DNA of 14,803 bases from DATFPK01 sp035264885 (GCA_035264885.1 DATFPK010000116.1:1-14803), one strand, 5' to 3'. Counted from the stretch's first letter, positions 1 through 14,779 are shown. Program-made: numbers and translations. Notes: a model not told the origin generated them from the sequence alone.

Positions 1-365
<365 letters not shown>

Positions 366-478
366 CTCGCTCTTCGGTGCCTTTCTCTTGCTCGGGAAGT
401 TTCCGTCTGGGTCTGGTGTAAGTCTGCTGCTCTGGGCTCGGCAGGGGCCGATCCGCGCTGGCTGGGCGCGAACCGTGG

Positions 479-506
479 AATATAGCCGGATGCAGGCGGG
501 CTCAAA
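479..506 (-). promoter_or_regulatory. Candidate promoter of tuf
   Basis: On the minus strand the hexamer TATATT (484 to 479) is an excellent -10 box and stands out as AT-rich in this GC-rich gap. TTTGAG (506 to 501) lies 16 nt upstream as a mediocre -35 box. Transcription would start near 472 and give a leader of about 107 nt. That leader would begin with a small hairpin with CGCGC/GCGCG arms at 454-458 and 466-470. tuf cannot be reached from fusA without crossing an opposed gene, so a promoter somewhere here is required. The exact box assignment is inference. Confidence 0.5.
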
Positions 507-538
507 GCGGCCGCCAGCCAGCTCCGCCCGGCATGGCG

Positions 539-593
539 TCACGCGTGGGCGGGACCGAGCAGGATAGCGACTCTTTTCACGCGGGTTCACGCG
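539..593. repeat. Three TCACGCG motifs upstream of the RTX gene
   Basis: The heptamer TCACGCG occurs at 539-545, 577-583 and 587-593. The last two copies extend to TTCACGCG and start exactly 10 bp apart, close to one helical turn. Directly after them, GTTAC (595-599) and GTAAC (605-609) form an inverted repeat that ends six bases before the ATG of the plus-strand gene at 615. Repeats spaced by one turn in a divergent promoter gap are typical of regulator binding sites. No regulator is identified and the role is inference. Confidence 0.4.
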
Positions 594-596
594 TGT

Positions 597-602
597 TACG
601 GT
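597..602 (+). promoter_or_regulatory. Possible -10 box of the RTX gene
   Basis: TACGGT fits the TANNNT pattern of a -10 box and lies 12 nt before the ATG at 615. This would give a 5' leader of only a few bases, which agrees with the absence of a Shine-Dalgarno sequence. No convincing -35 box is present. The hexamer is inside the GTTAC/GTAAC inverted repeat, so a protein bound there would block it. Confidence 0.3.
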
Positions 603-614
603 CGGTAACCGGCC

Positions 615-1313
615 ATGCGAGGTTCCGCTACGAATCTGAGGTCGCGCCGGGTCGTCCTCACGGTCGGGGTGGCGCTCATCTGCCTGGCCTGGGGGCTGTG
701 GCAACGCGCCGCGATGGCGCCGGCGGGGACGTTCGCCGATGTGACGTTCTCCGACGGCGTCCTGAAGATCGTCGGCGACATCGGCGGCACGACCAACGAC
801 AGGCATGCATTGCGGTGCAAGGAAGGGTTCGTCCTCGTCGGCCTCTCGCAGCGCCCGGAGGATCCGGTGCGCTGCGGGCAGGTGCGCGAGGTCCTCGCGC
901 TCCCAGGCGGGGGGAGCGATTCAGTCGACATGACAGGGGTCACAGGAGAATTCGGCCCGGGCGGCCCGATCGAGATCAAGGTCTTCGGAGGCGACGGGAC
1001 GGATCGGCTCGAGGGCGCGCCCGGGCACCACAATCTCCTGTCCGGCGGCGCCGGCTCCGACCGGGCCGACGGCGGCGACATCGCCGACCGGATCCTCGGC
1101 GGCGCGAGCAGTGACATCCTGGCCGGAGGGGCCGGACGCGACTCCCTGTACGGCGGGGCCGCAAGCGACCTCCTCTACGGCGATGCCGGAAACGACTCCC
1201 TGTTCGGCGGGCCGGGCAACGACGCCCTGAACGGCGGTCCTGGGCGCGACAAGCTGCACGGGGGCCCGGGCCGCGACCGCGAGGCGCAGGGCTACCAGAG
1301 CGGACGCAGATAG
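615..1313 (+). CDS. Membrane-anchored protein with RTX-type glycine/aspartate nonapeptide repeats
   Basis: A 232-residue protein. Residues 1-12 are basic (MRGSATNLRSRR) and are followed by one hydrophobic segment at about 13-34. This could be a signal anchor or an uncleaved signal peptide that places the rest outside the cytoplasm. Residues 40-120 form a short domain I do not recognise; it has two cysteines (C68, C87) that could form a disulfide. A first repeat-like unit is at 125-133, and nine consecutive nonapeptides GGxGxDxLx fill residues 144-224. In RTX proteins such repeats bind calcium and fold into a parallel beta roll. There is no adjacent type I secretion system and no catalytic domain, so this is not an obvious haemolysin; a calcium-stabilised surface or periplasmic protein is more likely. 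No clear ribosome-binding site precedes the ATG. Its stop codon touches that of fusA. The biological role is unknown. Confidence 0.8.
   Translation: MRGSATNLRSRRVVLTVGVALICLAWGLWQRAAMAPAGTFADVTFSDGVLKIVGDIGGTTNDRHALRCKEGFVLVGLSQRPEDPVRCGQVREVLALPGGGSDSVDMTGVTGEFGPGGPIEIKVFGGDGTDRLEGAPGHHNLLSGGAGSDRADGGDIADRILGGASSDILAGGAGRDSLYGGAASDLLYGDAGNDSLFGGPGNDALNGGPGRDKLHGGPGRDREAQGYQSGRR
1044..1286 (+). repeat. Nine tandem RTX nonapeptide repeats (27-bp units)
   Basis: Nine in-frame 27-bp units encode GGAGSDRAD, GGDIADRIL, GGASSDILA, GGAGRDSLY, GGAASDLLY, GDAGNDSLF, GGPGNDALN, GGPGRDKLH and GGPGRDREA. Aspartate at position six is kept in all nine. Position eight is L in six units and drifts in the first, second and last (A, I, E). 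The last units are the most alike (GGPGxD), which suggests the most recent expansion was at the 3' end. Confidence 0.85.
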
Positions 1314-3425
<2,112 letters not shown>

Positions 3426-3501
3426 GTTGTGCGTAAAGTGTCGGTTTGTCGGGGGGAGTGAGGAGAGGTTGTGTTCTTGGTGAGACTCGGCTCAGCGCAT
3501 G

Positions 3502-3520
3502 AAAAAGGCCCTGACGGGCC
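3502..3520 (-). terminator. Intrinsic terminator in the fusA leader (possible attenuator)
   Basis: On the minus strand GGCCC-GTCA-GGGCC forms a 5-bp all-GC stem with a 4-nt loop, followed at once by five T. This is the clearest rho-independent terminator in the window. It lies 76 nt upstream of the fusA ATG and points toward fusA. The nearest minus-strand gene upstream is rpsG, more than 1.7 kb away behind opposed genes. It therefore either ends a short leader or small RNA made from this gap, or acts as an attenuator of fusA. The hairpin is seen directly; its regulatory role is inferred. Confidence 0.7.
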
Positions 3521-3608
3521 CGGCGCGACCAGGTCTCCGGTGACCGGGGCAGGCGACTATGTCGAGCGGCGATCCATCGTCGAGAGCACAACTTCGCCCT
3601 GGGCGCAC

Positions 3609-3628
3609 CAGGCACGGACCCGTGCCTG
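3609..3628. promoter_or_regulatory. Perfect 8-bp inverted repeat between fusA and the membrane-protein operon
   Basis: CAGGCACG and CGTGCCTG form perfect arms around the 4-nt centre GACC. The centre of the element is about 32 bp from the ATG at 3651. As DNA it could be an operator for either divergent transcript. As RNA on the minus strand it would be a strong hairpin near the 5' end of the fusA leader. The segment CCTGG next to it can pair instead with the following CCAGG (3593-3612 on the plus map), so two mutually exclusive hairpins are possible. Confidence 0.5.
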
Positions 3629-3639
3629 AGCGACGGGCG

Positions 3640-3645
3640 ATGATA
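3640..3645 (-). promoter_or_regulatory. Candidate -10 box for the fusA leader transcript
   Basis: The minus strand reads TATCAT from 3645 to 3640, a good -10 hexamer. A start near 3633 would give a fusA leader of about 208 nt that contains both the 8-bp hairpin and the intrinsic terminator. No good -35 box is seen. The same bases lie just upstream of the ATG of the plus-strand gene at 3651, so the two promoters would compete. Other starts closer to fusA cannot be excluded. Confidence 0.35.
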
Positions 3646-3650
3646 GCAGC

Positions 3651-4736
3651 ATGAGGGTCCCTTCCTGGGCGCGTCGCAGGGCTCGTGACGAGCCGGAGCA
3701 GAAGGACTCGGCCGCGGCGCCGCGGTCGCGCGGGACCTCAGCCGAGCCCGGCGGGGAGGAGGCAGCCAGCCGCGAGGCGCGGCGCCGGGACCGCGAGGCG
3801 CGGCGCCGGCGCCGTGAAGAGGCGGACGGGAAGGCGCCGGAGGCGGCCGCCGGCAAGCCGCGGAAGGCGAGGGCTCGCGGCAGGCGCGCTGAGGCCGGGC
3901 CGGTTCGCAAGCCGCGAGCGCGGAAGCCGGGACGGGCTGGGGACCGCCGCGAAGCGGCGGGCACCCGGGTCGCCGCCGCGCGGCGTGCGTCTGCGCAGGG
4001 TCTTCGGGCGACCGGCAGCCGGGCCGCCGGTCTCACGCCCGTCGTGAGGCGGGCCGGCCACGCGGTCGCGAGGGCCCTGCGGTCGGTCCTCGCCGTCTTC
4101 TTCGGAGCGCTTGCCCTGCTCGAGCGCTGGGCTCGCCGCGCCGGGGGGGCCGCTCGGCGGCTCATCCGCGCGGCCGTCGCGCGGCTCGACTCCTGGCTCA
4201 TTCCCGCGCGAGCCGCCTTCGCAGTGGTCGTGGCGGCAGCGGCCTGCCTGGTCCTCTCGCAGTTCGGTGACTATCGCGGGGTCGAGGTCGGCCAGCCCGC
4301 CTACGCCGACGTCGCGGCGATCGCCGCGCCGCCGCAACGGGCCAAGGAGACGCCGGTGGACGCCCACTCCTATGCCCTGGTCGCCGTCGCCGCGGCCGCG
4401 GCGGGCATCGCGCTGGTGGCGCTGCTTCGCCGCCGGCGCCGGCTCAGCCTCCTCGTCGTCCTGGCCGGAATCGCCGCCCTGGCCGTGATCCTGCTGGTCG
4501 ACATGCCGCAGGGTCTGGACGAGGGCGACGCCGCCCTCCAGTACGAGGGCGCCCACGCCACCCTCAACGACGGTTTCTACGCCGAGGTCGCGGCGGCCGG
4601 TGGGCTGATCCTCGGCGGCCTGGCGCTTGCCCTGCATCTGCGGCCGGCGCGCGGGCCGGCGCGGAAGCGCGCGCGGGCCGGGCGGCGGCGCTCGCGGTCA
4701 CCGAAGCGGCCGCGGCTGGCCGGGAGCGGGTCATGA
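3651..4736 (+). CDS. Membrane protein with basic N-terminal tail and four-helix module, paralogue of its neighbour
   Basis: A 361-residue protein I do not recognise. Residues 1-140 are rich in Arg, Ala, Glu and Pro, with no hydrophobic stretch, and are likely disordered and cytoplasmic. A weakly hydrophobic stretch lies at about 145-158. Four probable membrane helices follow, at about 186-204, 241-259, 265-283 and 312-330, and a very basic C-terminal tail. Five arginines (260-264) between helices two and three mark that loop as cytoplasmic. The loops after helices one and three then face outside and carry SQFGD (203-207), H239/Y241 just before helix two, D284-P286 after helix three, and GF (308-309) before helix four. 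The next gene repeats the same pattern (see it for residue matches). The stop overlaps the next start as ATGA, so the two are translationally coupled. There is no clear Shine-Dalgarno sequence. Function unknown; a paired membrane complex is a reasonable guess. Confidence 0.75.
   Translation: MRVPSWARRRARDEPEQKDSAAAPRSRGTSAEPGGEEAASREARRRDREARRRRREEADGKAPEAAAGKPRKARARGRRAEAGPVRKPRARKPGRAGDRREAAGTRVAAARRASAQGLRATGSRAAGLTPVVRRAGHAVARALRSVLAVFFGALALLERWARRAGGAARRLIRAAVARLDSWLIPARAAFAVVVAAAACLVLSQFGDYRGVEVGQPAYADVAAIAAPPQRAKETPVDAHSYALVAVAAAAAGIALVALLRRRRRLSLLVVLAGIAALAVILLVDMPQGLDEGDAALQYEGAHATLNDGFYAEVAAAGGLILGGLALALHLRPARGPARKRARAGRRRSRSPKRPRLAGSGS
3770..3811 (+). repeat. 21-bp tandem duplication in the basic N-terminal tail
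   Basis: The 19-mer CCGCGAGGCGCGGCGCCGG occurs at 3770-3788 and again at 3791-3809, a period of 21 bp. It is in frame and encodes a doubled REARRR(D/R) segment in the disordered basic tail of the membrane protein. Tandem slippage in GC-rich low-complexity coding DNA explains it. Confidence 0.8.
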
Positions 4737-5266
4737 GCGCGCCGCCGGCCGAGCAGCCCGAAGCGCGGCGCGGCGCGGGCCTGGAGCGGCTCCTGCCGCT
4801 GGCCTGCCTCGGCGGGGGCGTGCTGCTCTTCGCCTCCCAGTTCATGGACATCTTCGAGCTCAACTCGCCGGGCCCGACCGTCCAGGACCTGATCACCTCG
4901 GCCGACCAGCACTGGTACGCGATGGCCGTGCTCGGCCTCTACGCGGTCTTCGCCACCGTCGGCGCCGTCGCGCTGGGCAGCAAGCCGCTCGCGGTGTCGG
5001 TGGCGGTGGCCGGCCTGGCCGCCCTGCTCCTCTTCCTCCTCATAGACCTTCCGGACGCCGGCAAGACGGGGACCCTCAACAACGAGACGGTCACCTTCCT
5101 CACCGCCGAGGCCGACCCGGCCGGCGGGTTCTGGCTCGAGCTGCTCGGAGCTCTGGTACTCGCTGTCTGCGGAACCGCCCTGGCGACCCTCAGCAGCCAG
5201 GGCTTGCGAGACCTTCGCTTCCGCGGGCCCTCAGGACGCGAGAAGCGACGCTTCGCTGCGTCCTGA
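4733..5266 (+). CDS. Four-helix membrane protein, paralogue of the upstream gene
   Basis: A 177-residue protein of unknown function. The ATG lies in the ATGA overlap with the preceding stop codon. Probable helices are at about 20-37, 63-82, 85-104 and 133-152. It aligns with the C-terminal half of the upstream protein by eye: SQFMD (35-39) with SQFGD, HWYA (60-63) with HSYA, VAGLAALLLFLLIDLP (92-107) with LAGIAALAVILLVDMP, and GF (132-133) with GF. The distance from the histidine to the aspartate is 45 residues in both. All matched polar residues sit at the predicted outer ends of helices. This points to an old duplication with a shared outward-facing site. It lacks the long basic N-terminal tail, so the two copies have specialised. 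It has no similarity I know to transporters, sensors or secretion parts. Its stop TGA touches the rpsG stop with no gap. Confidence 0.75.
   Translation: MSAPPAEQPEARRGAGLERLLPLACLGGGVLLFASQFMDIFELNSPGPTVQDLITSADQHWYAMAVLGLYAVFATVGAVALGSKPLAVSVAVAGLAALLLFLLIDLPDAGKTGTLNNETVTFLTAEADPAGGFWLELLGALVLAVCGTALATLSSQGLRDLRFRGPSGREKRRFAAS
5242..5254. other. Small hairpin at the rpsG/membrane-gene junction
   Basis: GAAGCG and CGCTTC flank a single A, inside the last codons of the plus-strand gene and 12 nt past the rpsG stop. In the rpsG transcript it would be a short hairpin just downstream of the coding region. There is no T-tract on either side, so it is at most a weak 3'-end structure. It is recorded because no better terminator is visible at this junction. 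Confidence 0.25.
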
Positions 5267-5737
5267 CTACCAGCGGTAGTGGGCGAAGGCCTTGTTGGCC
5301 TGCGCCATCCGGTAGATGTCGTCCTTCCGCTTCCAGGCGTTGCCCTGCTGTCTGGTCGCGTCGAGGATCTCGTTGGCGAGGCGCTCGGCCATCGAGTACT
5401 CGCGCCGGGCGCGTGCGTAGCCGACCAGCCAGCGGACGGCGAGGGTGCGGGCCCGGCGCGCCGGGACCTCGACCGGGACCTGATAGGTCGCGCCGCCGAC
5501 CCGGCGCGAGCGGACCTCGAGGACGGGGGTGAGCTGCTTGATCGCGTTCTCAAGCGTCTCGACCGGGTCCTCCCCCCCGCGCTCGCCGACGATCGCGAGG
5601 GCGTCGTAGACGATCCGCTCGGCCAGTGACTTCTTGCCGTGGACCATCACCTTGTTGATCACCTGCTGGACCAAGCGGCTGCGATGACGGCTGTCCGGCT
5701 CGATCGGCCGGCTGCCCGCTGCCGTGCGGCGCGGCAC
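5267..5737 (-). CDS. rpsG: 30S ribosomal protein S7
   Basis: S7, 156 residues, the usual length. It nucleates assembly of the 30S head by binding the 3' major domain of 16S rRNA and lines the E site. The N-terminus MPRRTAAGSRPIEPDSRHRS, the GKKSLAERIVYDAL segment and the C-terminal AFAHYRW are diagnostic. The start is GTG, and its G is shared with the rpsL stop (TAGTG), a one-base overlap that implies translational coupling to rpsL. Unlike the usual arrangement, fusA does not follow; the stop abuts the stop of an opposed gene. In E. coli S7 represses translation of its own operon, and here fusA is outside the reach of such control. Identity is certain. Confidence 0.97.
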   Translation of the reverse strand: MPRRTAAGSRPIEPDSRHRSRLVQQVINKVMVHGKKSLAERIVYDALAIVGERGGEDPVETLENAIKQLTPVLEVRSRRVGGATYQVPVEVPARRARTLAVRWLVGYARARREYSMAERLANEILDATRQQGNAWKRKDDIYRMAQANKAFAHYRW

Positions 5738-6129
5738 TAGCGCTTCACCCCGTAGAGCGAGCGCCCCTGCTTGCGATCGGAGACGCCGGCGGCGTCGAGG
5801 GTCCCGCGGACGACCTTGTAACGGACGCCAGGCAGGTCCTTGACCCGGCCGCCGCGGACCAACACGACCGAGTGCTCCTGCAGGTTGTGACCCTCGCCGG
5901 GGATGTACGTCGTGACCTCCATGCCGTTGGTCAGGCGCACCCGCGCGATCTTTCGCAGGGCGGAGTTCGGCTTCTTCGGCGTCACCGTGGCGACGCGCGT
6001 GCAGACGCCGCGACGCTGCGGCGCGGCAACGCCCTTCTTGCGGCCCTGCCCGGACTTGAGGCCGGGCGTCGAGACCTTCTTCTTGGGCCGCCTACGGCCT
6101 TTCCTGACTAGTTGGTTCGTGTTCGGCAC
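5737..6129 (-). CDS. rpsL: 30S ribosomal protein S12
   Basis: S12, 130 residues, part of the decoding centre. The start is taken as GTG at 6129-6127, which gives VPNTNQLVRKGRRRPKKK and matches the usual MPTxNQLVRKG. Family motifs TPKKPNSALRK (50-60) and GGRVKDLPGVRY (93-104) are intact. K52 and K97 correspond to the E. coli lysines whose change gives streptomycin resistance, so the sequence is of the sensitive type. The N-terminal part has about nine residues more than E. coli S12 before RGVCTRV (segment KSGQGRKKGVAAPQ). No Shine-Dalgarno sequence is present, and a TACCAT box ends 10 nt before the GTG, so the mRNA may be leaderless or nearly so. The gene overlaps rpsG by one base. Confidence 0.96.
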   Translation of the reverse strand: MPNTNQLVRKGRRRPKKKVSTPGLKSGQGRKKGVAAPQRRGVCTRVATVTPKKPNSALRKIARVRLTNGMEVTTYIPGEGHNLQEHSVVLVRGGRVKDLPGVRYKVVRGTLDAAGVSDRKQGRSLYGVKR

Positions 6130-6139
6130 GAGGCGCGCA

Positions 6140-6165
6140 ATGGTAGCGATCCAGCTCTCTACGCT
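6140..6165. promoter_or_regulatory. Overlapping divergent -10 boxes for rpsL and the HAD gene
   Basis: The rpsL and HAD start codons are 42 bp apart. On the minus strand TACCAT (6145 to 6140) ends 10 nt before the rpsL GTG. On the plus strand TACGCT (6160-6165) ends 6 nt before the HAD ATG. The two boxes are 14 bp apart, so the -35 region of each would fall on the -10 box of the other and both could not be occupied at once. Neither has a recognisable -35 sequence. The motifs are visible; promoter activity is inferred. Confidence 0.5.
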
Positions 6166-6171
6166 GCGGCC

Positions 6172-6684
6172 ATGGCCGCCCGCCCGATCCTCGCCGTCGA
6201 CGTCGACGGCGTGATCAGCCTCTTCGGATTCGAGCAGCCGCCCGATGCGTCGGTCGCGCGGTTCGAGCTGATCGACGGCATGGTCCACTGCGTATCGACC
6301 GGCGCCGCGGAGCGGCTGCGGCGCCTGAGCGAGCTCTTCGACCTCGTCTGGGCCACCGGGTGGGAGGACCGCGCCAACGACCATCTCCCCTCGCTCCTGG
6401 GGCTCCCGGAACTGCCGGTGGTCGGATTCGACGGCGCGGCGCGGTTCGGCAGCGCGCACTGGAAGCTCGGCCCGATAGACGCCTACGGCCGCGACCGGCC
6501 GCTTGCCTGGATCGACGACTCGTTCGACGAGAGCTGCTACGTCTGGGCGCGCGAGCGCGAGGCGGGCGGCCTGCCGACGCTGCTGGTCCCGACCGAGTCG
6601 GCGCGCGGTCTCGAGGAGGCCCAGGCGGAGTCGCTGGCCGGGTGGGCGCGCGATCTTGCCGCGCGATCCCCCGCCGGCGGCTGA
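6172..6684 (+). CDS. Small HAD-superfamily protein (HAD_SAK-like)
   Basis: A 170-residue single-domain HAD-fold protein. The catalytic motifs are visible: motif I DVDGV with D10 and D12, motif II in WATGWEDRAN with T62, a motif III lysine at K98 (HWKLG), and motif IV WIDDSFD with D115 and D116. All residues needed for a phosphohydrolase or phosphatase are therefore present, but there is no sizeable cap domain. The DVDGV, WATGWEDRAN and WIDD pattern resembles the HAD domain described in 'Swiss army knife' RNA-repair proteins, common as stand-alone proteins in Actinobacteria. The substrate is unknown; a link to RNA ends is speculation. An ATG at 6172 is chosen over the upstream frame extension because the extension would overlap rpsL and the -10 box TACGCT lies 6 nt before this ATG. 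Confidence 0.8.
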   Translation: MAARPILAVDVDGVISLFGFEQPPDASVARFELIDGMVHCVSTGAAERLRRLSELFDLVWATGWEDRANDHLPSLLGLPELPVVGFDGAARFGSAHWKLGPIDAYGRDRPLAWIDDSFDESCYVWAREREAGGLPTLLVPTESARGLEEAQAESLAGWARDLAARSPAGG

Positions 6685-6692
6685 GCCCGGGT

Positions 6693-6698
6693 TACACT
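6693..6698 (+). promoter_or_regulatory. Candidate leaderless promoter of the small membrane gene
   Basis: TACACT matches TANNNT and ends 7 nt before the GTG start at 6706. A transcript would then begin at or near the start codon. There is no Shine-Dalgarno sequence. The spacing is the same type as at the HAD gene, which supports both calls. Confidence 0.45.
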
Positions 6699-6705
6699 GA
6701 GGCCG

Positions 6706-7032
6706 GTGGAGGGATTTCTCCCTGTCTTCTTCCTGCTCGTCGTGCTGAAGATCCCGGTCCTCGGCGCGATCTGGCTCGTCTGGTGGGCGGGCAGGCAGAC
6801 GCCGGAGCCCGAGGCGGCGGGCGATGACGACAGCGGCTTCAAGCGGTTCCGCCCCGAACCGCGCAGCCCGCGTGGCCCGCGTCGCGGCCCCCACGGCGGC
6901 GGGGCCAGGGCGATGCCGCCCTGCCCGCCCGGCGGCCGCACCAGGGTGCTGACACCGCCGGCGCCCGCCAGGGCCGCGCTCGGGCGTGCCAACGGCGCCG
7001 CGCATCCCGAGCGCGAGCCGGCCGGGCGCTGA
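6706..7032 (+). CDS. Small single-pass membrane protein with Pro/Arg/Gly-rich tail
   Basis: A 108-residue protein beginning at a GTG. Residues 4-27 form one strongly hydrophobic helix (MEGFLPVFFLLVVLKIPVLG at the start). It is followed by GRQTPEPEAAGDDDSGFKRF and then a low-complexity tail of about 60 residues rich in proline, arginine, glycine and alanine. The acidic patch and the FKRF motif next to the helix are the only distinctive features of the tail. The lack of a signal cleavage site suggests it stays anchored. It lies 21 nt after the HAD gene and 44 nt from the convergent rpoC stop. I do not recognise it and cannot assign a function. The 3' half could be over-extended open frame in GC-rich DNA, but the hydrophobic start and promoter make the gene itself plausible. 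Confidence 0.6.
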   Translation: MEGFLPVFFLLVVLKIPVLGAIWLVWWAGRQTPEPEAAGDDDSGFKRFRPEPRSPRGPRRGPHGGGARAMPPCPPGGRTRVLTPPAPARAALGRANGAAHPEREPAGR

Positions 7033-7056
7033 CCCCGCCCGGTTCGCTCCGGTAGG

Positions 7057-7071
7057 CGCCGCCCCGCGGCG
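7057..7071. terminator. Weak GC hairpin between rpoC and the small membrane gene
   Basis: CGCCGC-CCC-GCGGCG is a perfect 6-bp stem with a 3-nt loop, inside the 44-bp gap between two convergent stop codons (7032 and 7077). It could help end both transcripts. There is no T-tract on either strand, so it is not a standard intrinsic terminator, and chance hairpins are common at this GC content. Confidence 0.3.
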
Positions 7072-7076
7072 ACGGC

Positions 7077-11120
<4,044 letters not shown>

Positions 11121-11121
11121 A

Positions 11122-11157
11122 TTCTCAGTCCGTTCTGTGTCCTCAGTGCGTTCTCGG
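11122..11157. repeat. Imperfect 18-bp tandem repeat before rpoC
   Basis: TTCTCAGTCCGTTCTGTG (11122-11139) is followed directly by TCCTCAGTGCGTTCTCGG (11140-11157), with 14 of 18 bases identical. On the coding strand each unit contains GAACGNACTGAG. It occupies the region where the rpoC ribosome-binding site would be expected, 2 nt or more before the TTG start. Confidence 0.7.
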
Positions 11158-11162
11158 TCGAT

Positions 11163-11192
11163 AGTCGCCAGTCGCTAGTCGCCAGTCGCCAG
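11163..11192. repeat. Heptamer tandem repeat in the rpoB-rpoC spacer
   Basis: Four consecutive units AGTCGCC, AGTCGCT, AGTCGCC and AGTCGCC are followed by AG. Inverted copies lie to the right: GGCGACT at 11203-11209 and CTGGCGAC at 11215-11222. The spacer RNA can therefore fold into a long stem with an inner 7-bp and an outer 8-bp helix. Such a stem between rpoB and rpoC may affect readthrough, processing or relative expression. Origin could be slippage of the short unit. Confidence 0.8.
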
Positions 11193-11229
11193 AGCGAGTC
11201 CAGGCGACTGATCGCTGGCGACCGGTGAC

Positions 11230-14772
<3,543 letters not shown>

Positions 14773-14779
14773 CTGGCGA

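Noticed and set aside
615..1313. Calling the RTX-repeat protein a haemolysin or toxin
   Set aside because: There is no pore-forming or enzymatic domain, no C-terminal secretion signal and no type I export genes nearby. The repeats alone do not show toxicity.
3557..4201. A 214-codon minus-strand frame upstream of fusA
   Set aside because: It is Arg/Ala/Ser-rich noise opposite the basic tail of the membrane protein, with no domain or start signal.
6112..6171. An upstream start for the HAD gene at 6112
   Set aside because: It would overlap the start of rpsL by 18 bp and add a tail without family support. ATG 6172 is directly before the DVDGV strand and is preceded by a -10 box at the right distance.
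5737..7005. A longer minus-strand frame that would extend S12 upstream by about 290 residues
   Set aside because: The extension is antisense to the HAD and small membrane genes and is unlike any S12. The GTG at 6129 gives the family N-terminus.
11163..11192. Short repeats in the rpoB-rpoC spacer as a CRISPR or mobile element
   Set aside because: Units are 7 bp with no spacers, there are no cas genes, and no target-site duplication or transposase is visible.
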